Assembly: GCA_036795455.1 (NCBI GenBank)
Contig: DAIRET010000014.1
Coordinates: forward strand, 1 to 28,351
DNA length: 28,351 nucleotides
Reading direction: 5' to 3'
Origin: DAIRET01 sp036795455
GTDB lineage: Bacteria; Bacteroidota; Ignavibacteria; Ignavibacteriales; Ignavibacteriaceae
Numbering within the stretch: the first letter of the stretch is position 1; every line of letters starts with the position of its first letter. Of this stretch, positions 23,833 through 28,351 are shown piece by piece. Made by a program: the position numbers and the translations under genes. Below the pieces are notes generated by a model that was not told the origin of the DNA, did not search any database, and worked only from the letters and a program-made list of their open reading frames with translations.

Positions 23833-24687
23833 ATGCCGAATGTGCTAGAACTAATCCGACTTTCAACAGATTTTCTGTCAAAGAAAGGTATTGAATCGCC
23901 GAGACTAAATGCAGAATTGCTTTTAGCCGATATATTGAAGTGTAAAAGACTTGATCTTTATCTTGCTTTTGAAAAACCGTTGAAAACAAATGAAGTTGAT
24001 TTATACCGCGAATATATTTTAAGAAGAAGTAAATTCGAACCGCTCCAGTATATTCTTGGCAAAGTTGAGTTTTACGGTATCGAAATTAAAGTTAATAAAT
24101 CAGTTCTCATTCCCCGTCAGGAAACCGAGATCTTGATAGATGCAGTATTAAATTCATTTGATAAAAACACCCCGGTAAATATTCTTGATGTCGGAACCGG
24201 AAGCGGAAATATTGCGGCTGCGCTGGCAGCGAATCTACCGAATGCGACCGTCTATGCGATTGATATCAGCATGGATGCAATAAAAATTGCCGAAGAAAAC
24301 TTTGAAAGCCTTATGCTGAACGGGCGGGTTAAAATTATCAACGCAGATATTAATGATTTGGAGAACGAATTAAATCATTCTTTTGATTTAATTGTATCGA
24401 ATCCCCCTTACGTTGCTTTGGATGAATATAATAATCTTCAAAAAGAGATTATAAACTATGAACCTAAAATTGCAGTAACGGATATGGGAGATGGGTTCAA
24501 ATTTTATAATCAAATTACGCTAAGGGGTAAAAAATTACTTAAAACAAAAGGGAAGATTTTTTTTGAAACCGGGATGGGACAATTTGAAAAAGTAACTGAA
24601 ATCCTTGTTCAGAACGGATTTCAGAATGTAAAAACAGTGAAAGATTATTTAGGAATAAACAGAGTAATTATAGGAGAATTGATTTGA
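23833..24687 (+). CDS. prmC: Peptide chain release factor N5-glutamine methyltransferase
   Basis: 284 residues, the usual size. Methylates the glutamine of the GGQ motif in release factors RF1 and RF2 with S-adenosylmethionine. The N-terminal helical domain (LNAELLLADIL, then EPLQYILGKVEF) is followed by PRQETEIL, the SAM loop LDVGTGSGNIAAALA near 118-132 and the catalytic NPPY at 190-193. No SD is visible before the ATG. Between it and the divergent GT9 gene (23708-23832) I see AT-rich DNA and only poor promoter matches. Its stop overlaps the dtd start by four bases (TTGA). Confidence 0.95.
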   Translation: MPNVLELIRLSTDFLSKKGIESPRLNAELLLADILKCKRLDLYLAFEKPLKTNEVDLYREYILRRSKFEPLQYILGKVEFYGIEIKVNKSVLIPRQETEILIDAVLNSFDKNTPVNILDVGTGSGNIAAALAANLPNATVYAIDISMDAIKIAEENFESLMLNGRVKIINADINDLENELNHSFDLIVSNPPYVALDEYNNLQKEIINYEPKIAVTDMGDGFKFYNQITLRGKKLLKTKGKIFFETGMGQFEKVTEILVQNGFQNVKTVKDYLGINRVIIGELI

Positions 24688-25145
24688 GAGCATTAGTGCA
24701 AAGAGTATCCGAAGGCGGAGTTTTTATTAAAGAAGAAGAATACTCGGCGGCAATAAAAAAGGGACTTGTAATATTATTGGGTATAAAATCGGACGACACT
24801 GAACAAGACGCAATTTTTGTAGCTGACAGATGTTCGAACCTTAGAATATTTGAAGATGAAAAAGATAAAATGAATTACTCCGTTCAGGATGTGAACGGTG
24901 AAGTATTAATTATTTCGCAGTTTACATTATACGGTGATGCTGCAAAAGGGAACAGACCAAATTTTACGGAAGCAGCAAAACCGGATATTGCTGTTCCGTT
25001 ATACAAAAAATTTATACAACGGATGAAGTTTAATCTCGGTGATGAGCAGGTTAAAACGGGAATTTTCGGGGCTATGATGGAAGTGAAAATTATAAACGAC
25101 GGACCTGTCTCTATTCTTGTTGAGTCAAAAAGAAAGACGGAATGA
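24684..25145 (+). CDS. dtd: D-aminoacyl-tRNA deacylase
   Basis: 153 residues. Removes D-amino acids (and glycine from tRNA-Ala) from mischarged tRNAs. The two cross-subunit active-site motifs are SQFTLYGD at 78-85 and GPVS at 140-143, the latter GPVT in most homologues, with serine for threonine here. The start is TTG at 24684, with AGGAG seven bases upstream inside prmC and a four-base overlap with its stop. The stop overlaps the next start (ATGA). It is part of a tightly coupled prmC-dtd-phosphatase-like-comEC operon. Confidence 0.95.
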   Translation: MRALVQRVSEGGVFIKEEEYSAAIKKGLVILLGIKSDDTEQDAIFVADRCSNLRIFEDEKDKMNYSVQDVNGEVLIISQFTLYGDAAKGNRPNFTEAAKPDIAVPLYKKFIQRMKFNLGDEQVKTGIFGAMMEVKIINDGPVSILVESKRKTE

Positions 25146-26044
25146 AGAAACACGTTCTTCTATTGTTCCTTGACGGAGTAGGAATAGGGGAAAAGAATTA
25201 CGAATATAATCCTTTCTTCAGGTATGGGTTTAGAACATTTACTTCAATATTCGGAACGATTCCCTCAATAGAAGAGCCATTTTTATCTACGGATGGTTTT
25301 TTCCTTTTCCCTGCTGATGCAACTCTTGGCGTTGAAGGATTACCTCAAAGCGGTACGGGACAAACTTCAATATTTGCCGGAGTAAATGCTCCTCAAATCA
25401 TCAATCAACATTTTGGTCCATATCCGTATTCAACATTAATCCCGGTATTAAAAGAGAAAAATATTTTTAAGCATTATCTTGATAGGAAAAAGAAAGCCTT
25501 CTTTGTGAATGCTTATCCCAAAATATTTTTCGATTATATAAACTCCGGCAAGACCAGATTAAGCGTAACTTCTATTTGTTGTATGCTAAATGGAATGCCT
25601 TTCAACAAGGCAAAAGAAGTGCACCAAGGAAAAGCTCTAACTGCAGAGATTACAAATGAAAGATGGCGCATTAAATTAAATTATAAACTTCCTTTAATCA
25701 CTCCTCAAAAAGCAGCAAGAAGATTAATCAGAATTACGGAAGAGAATGACTTTACAGCATACGAGTATTTTCTAACCGATCATCTTGGACACGGCAGGTA
25801 TGTCGGAAGTCTGCCAAAAATTCTTGATGAACTTGATGAATTTATTTTTACATTACTAACCGAATTTAACAAAATAAATACTACGGTAGTGATTTGTTCG
25901 GACCATGGAAATTTTGAGAACCTTGAAATCAAATCGCATACATTAAATCCGGCGCTCGTAATTTCTGCCGGAGTGGGTGCGGAAGGTATTAAGAACAGTG
26001 TAAATAATATATCACAAATAAAGGATGCAATCACCAGCCTTTAG
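25142..26044 (+). CDS. Compact alkaline-phosphatase-superfamily metalloenzyme, phosphoglycerate-mutase-like
   Basis: 300 residues. Motifs in order: LFLDGVGIGE with Asp11, LPQSGTGQTSIFAG with the likely nucleophile or metal ligand at Ser70/Thr72, FLTDHLGHG, VICSDHGNFE and KSHTLNPALV. These match the metal-binding order of the alkaline phosphatase superfamily and resemble cofactor-independent phosphoglycerate mutases, but at ~500 residues those are much longer, so much of the inserted domain is missing. The true substrate cannot be told; a phosphomutase or phosphatase on a sugar phosphate is the general expectation. It overlaps dtd by ATGA, and comEC begins inside its last codons. Confidence 0.8.
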   Translation: MKKHVLLLFLDGVGIGEKNYEYNPFFRYGFRTFTSIFGTIPSIEEPFLSTDGFFLFPADATLGVEGLPQSGTGQTSIFAGVNAPQIINQHFGPYPYSTLIPVLKEKNIFKHYLDRKKKAFFVNAYPKIFFDYINSGKTRLSVTSICCMLNGMPFNKAKEVHQGKALTAEITNERWRIKLNYKLPLITPQKAARRLIRITEENDFTAYEYFLTDHLGHGRYVGSLPKILDELDEFIFTLLTEFNKINTTVVICSDHGNFENLEIKSHTLNPALVISAGVGAEGIKNSVNNISQIKDAITSL

Positions 26045-28351
26045 GTTGAGCAATTACCCGGTAATTAAAACTTCGGTTTTGTTTATTATGGGAATTATGC
26101 TCCAGTACTTTTTTCGATTGGAGCTGTGGATATTATTGCCCTTGCTGATAACATGTTTGGTCTTAACCTTCATTGTTTTGATTTTAATTCAAAATGAAAA
26201 AATAAACGTTGTCCTTTCTCAATTAATACTCATCCCGGTAATTATTTTCGGCAGCCTTACTTTTTATGTTCATAATCTTGAAGAGATAAAACCACCATTC
26301 GATCAACATCGAGTAAAGAATATTAAAATGAGCGGCGAAGTTGTATCCATTGATTTACTGAATGAAAATGGGTTTAAACTGCTGTTTAGAACCCGTTCAA
26401 TAGTTTCTCCGGATACTGTAATTCATAAAGAGTTTACTCTTCAATTGACGGTAAGGGAGAAAAGCAAAAAGAAGTTGACATCGCTTTATAACGATATTTT
26501 TCCCGGTAACTTTATTGCATTGGAAGGCGACTACAGGAAGGGGAGAGATGCAAGAAACCCGGGTGAATTCGATTACAATAGATACTTGCAACAAAGGGGA
26601 ATTTCCGCAACAGTTGTTGTTGATGACGCAAACAAGATAAAAATACTCGACAGAGAAAAGAGTTTGCTTAAATCAGTCATTTTTGAAATACGGAAATCAA
26701 TAGCACAAATGATTGATGAACTCCACGAAAACAATACTGCCGGATTGTTGAAAGGGTTGTTATTAGCCGATAGGAGTGATATTACGGAAGAAACAAAGAC
26801 AATGTTTATCAACTCCGGGGTAATACATGTGCTTGCTGTTTCAGGTTTGCATGTTGGATTTATCACTGTAATTTTCCTTTTCCTATTCGGAAGGTTTAAT
26901 GTAAAGTTAAAAATCTTTTTAACATCAGCGGGATTATTGTTTTTTCTTTTCCTAACCGGTTCACCCCCATCCGTTTTCAGAGCTACAATAATGGCTTTAA
27001 CGCTTTTGTTTGCATTTTTAACTAATAGAGACACAAACGGAATAAATTCACTCTTCCTTGCAGCATTTATAATATTACTGTTTAATCCGAATGACCTTTT
27101 TCATCCTGGATTTCAGTTGTCTTTTGCGGCAGTATTTTCAATACTAATTGTTAATCCGTTCTTTACAGACACAATAGAGCGTTATGTGAAGAACGACATA
27201 TTTAAGAACATTCTATTATTTATTGCAGTATCGCTTTCTGCCCAATTAGGGACACTTCCATTGACGATTCTTTATTTCGGAAAAGTCTCACTAATTGCAA
27301 TTGCTGCAAATATTGTTGTGATTCCATTGATAGCAATAATAGTTAGTAATGGAATTTTAACAGTAGTTCTTGCAAACTTCTCTTTTGTTACTGCATCAAT
27401 TTTTTCAAATGCTTCGGATGCACTTACTAACACCCTGTTTTACTTTGTTGGTTTTGCCGGAAATCTGAAATTTTCATATTTCAGGGTAACTCAATTTACA
27501 GTAATACAGCTTTTGGTTTACTACTTTTTCTTTTTCTACCTGCTTTATTACATGGATAAGTTTTCAAGGCTGGTGAGTAAAGTACTATTATTGGTTTTGG
27601 TTGCCGCTAACACTGTTTTATACTTTTCATTAAATGATACCGGATTATTCCCTGATGAAAAACTTTGCATTTTAATGATTGATGTCGGACAGGGTGATGC
27701 TGTACTTATTAAATTTCCAAATGGAAAAACTTATCTTATTGATGCAGGTGATGTTTTATTCGGTTATGACACTGGCGAAAAAGTAATACTTCCGCTGCTT
27801 GATTATTTGAATATCTCATGTGTTGATGTCGGATTAATTTCACATATGGATACCGACCATTACGGAGGTTTTGTTTCATTAATTAAAAACAAGAGAGTGA
27901 AAAGAATTCTAAAGCCCGCAAAGGATACTACCCTTTCAAGAGATTCCAGGTTTGAGAAGTACTTAAGGTTGGAAGGAATTGATGTAAATTACTATTCGGA
28001 AAGAATTGATTCTGTTAGTGAAGTAAGGCTTTACTACTTAAATGATTTATCAAATCCGAAATTTCAGAAGTGGAATGTAAATGAAAAAAGCGGTTGCTTA
28101 TTGATTGCACATGGTGAAAACGAATTTCTCTTTACGGGAGACATCGGAAAAAAAATGGAAATCCATCTGATTTCAAAATTCGGAAAATTTTTACAAGCTG
28201 ATGTATTTAAAGTCCCGCATCATGGAAGTAATACGAGCAGTTCAGAGCAATTTATTGAGTTGGTAAAACCCGGTATTTCACTAATAAGCGTAGGAATTCA
28301 AAACAGGTTCAAGCATCCATCCGTACAGGTAGTTGAAAGAATAAAAAACTC
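26025..28351 (+). CDS. comEC: Competence protein ComEC, DNA-uptake channel (3' end missing)
   Basis: The frame runs off the window end, giving about 775 residues. The N-terminus has hydrophobic helices (TSVLFIMGIMLQYFF and following), then an OB-like soluble domain with GDYRKGRDARNPGEFDYNRY. The competence domain has LLLADRSDI, INSGVIHVLAVSGLHVGFI and many helices. The C-terminal metallo-beta-lactamase-like domain has MIDVGQGDAVLI, SHMDTDHYGGF, FTGDIG and PHHGSNTSS. ComEC carries single-stranded DNA across the inner membrane during transformation. The start is uncertain: ATG at 26025 directly after AAAGG, overlapping the previous gene by 20 bases, or TTG at 26046. Either way it is coupled to the preceding gene. 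Confidence 0.93.
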   Translation, partial: MQSPAFRLSNYPVIKTSVLFIMGIMLQYFFRLELWILLPLLITCLVLTFIVLILIQNEKINVVLSQLILIPVIIFGSLTFYVHNLEEIKPPFDQHRVKNIKMSGEVVSIDLLNENGFKLLFRTRSIVSPDTVIHKEFTLQLTVREKSKKKLTSLYNDIFPGNFIALEGDYRKGRDARNPGEFDYNRYLQQRGISATVVVDDANKIKILDREKSLLKSVIFEIRKSIAQMIDELHENNTAGLLKGLLLADRSDITEETKTMFINSGVIHVLAVSGLHVGFITVIFLFLFGRFNVKLKIFLTSAGLLFFLFLTGSPPSVFRATIMALTLLFAFLTNRDTNGINSLFLAAFIILLFNPNDLFHPGFQLSFAAVFSILIVNPFFTDTIERYVKNDIFKNILLFIAVSLSAQLGTLPLTILYFGKVSLIAIAANIVVIPLIAIIVSNGILTVVLANFSFVTASIFSNASDALTNTLFYFVGFAGNLKFSYFRVTQFTVIQLLVYYFFFFYLLYYMDKFSRLVSKVLLLVLVAANTVLYFSLNDTGLFPDEKLCILMIDVGQGDAVLIKFPNGKTYLIDAGDVLFGYDTGEKVILPLLDYLNISCVDVGLISHMDTDHYGGFVSLIKNKRVKRILKPAKDTTLSRDSRFEKYLRLEGIDVNYYSERIDSVSEVRLYYLNDLSNPKFQKWNVNEKSGCLLIAHGENEFLFTGDIGKKMEIHLISKFGKFLQADVFKVPHHGSNTSSSEQFIELVKPGISLISVGIQNRFKHPSVQVVERIKN

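Noticed and set aside
26573..27034. Open frame of 153 codons on the minus strand inside comEC
   Set aside because: It lies opposite the conserved competence domain and shows no recognisable motifs.
1..28351. CRISPR arrays, tRNAs, insertion sequences or prophage
   Set aside because: I found no regularly spaced repeats, cloverleaf candidates, transposase motifs or phage genes.

Overview
The window reads as a chromosomal segment of a low-GC, Gram-negative bacterium of the Bacteroidota/Ignavibacteria side of the tree; Ignavibacteria is my best guess. The reasons are promoter-like elements of the Bacteroidota form (TTG, 19-20 bases, TAnnTTTG), a BatA-type VWA membrane protein, a DUF3098-like small membrane protein, GT9 heptosyltransferase-like enzymes, a mitochondrial-type aconitase, and large inner-membrane multiheme cytochromes. 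TTG and GTG starts are common, and Shine-Dalgarno (SD) sequences are present at some genes but not all. I see no tRNA, rRNA, insertion sequence, CRISPR array or prophage.

Layout. (1) 1-3648, plus: two respiratory cytochrome genes. The first, cut by the window edge, has 13 CXXCH motifs fused to a b-type membrane domain (CbcL-like layout). The second is a three-helix NapC/NirT-type protein with seven heme motifs (ImcH-like layout). A terminator follows. (2) 3770-9630, plus: S9 peptidase, DUF1232 protein, NUDIX hydrolase, recN, hemW. (3) 9627-17250, minus: BatA-like VWA protein, a membrane-anchored unknown, aconitase, then dprA, an EutN/CcmL-like protein, a DUF3098-like protein and an 82-residue unknown. 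This strand also carries two promoter-hairpin-terminator units that look like small RNAs or attenuator leaders. (4) 17501-19228, plus: LD-carboxypeptidase and a cytidylate kinase-like protein, closed by a perfect 12-bp hairpin. (5) 19294-23707, minus: a tightly overlapping operon of two GT9 glycosyltransferases, a homocysteine S-methyltransferase-like protein, ispE and a lipoprotein amidase. (6) 23833-28351, plus: prmC, dtd, a compact alkaline-phosphatase-superfamily enzyme and comEC (cut by the window end), each overlapping the next.

Themes. The cytochromes point to quinol oxidation feeding electrons out of the inner membrane, perhaps to extracellular acceptors; hemW could serve heme demand but is a housekeeping gene. 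dprA, comEC and recN together suggest DNA uptake and recombination. LdcA, amidase, IspE and GT9 enzymes serve the cell envelope. The points most worth checking are the paired CbcL-like/ImcH-like cytochromes, the two structured RNAs at 16.6 and 17.1-17.2 kb, and the lone BMC-vertex-like protein encoded between one of those RNAs and dprA.
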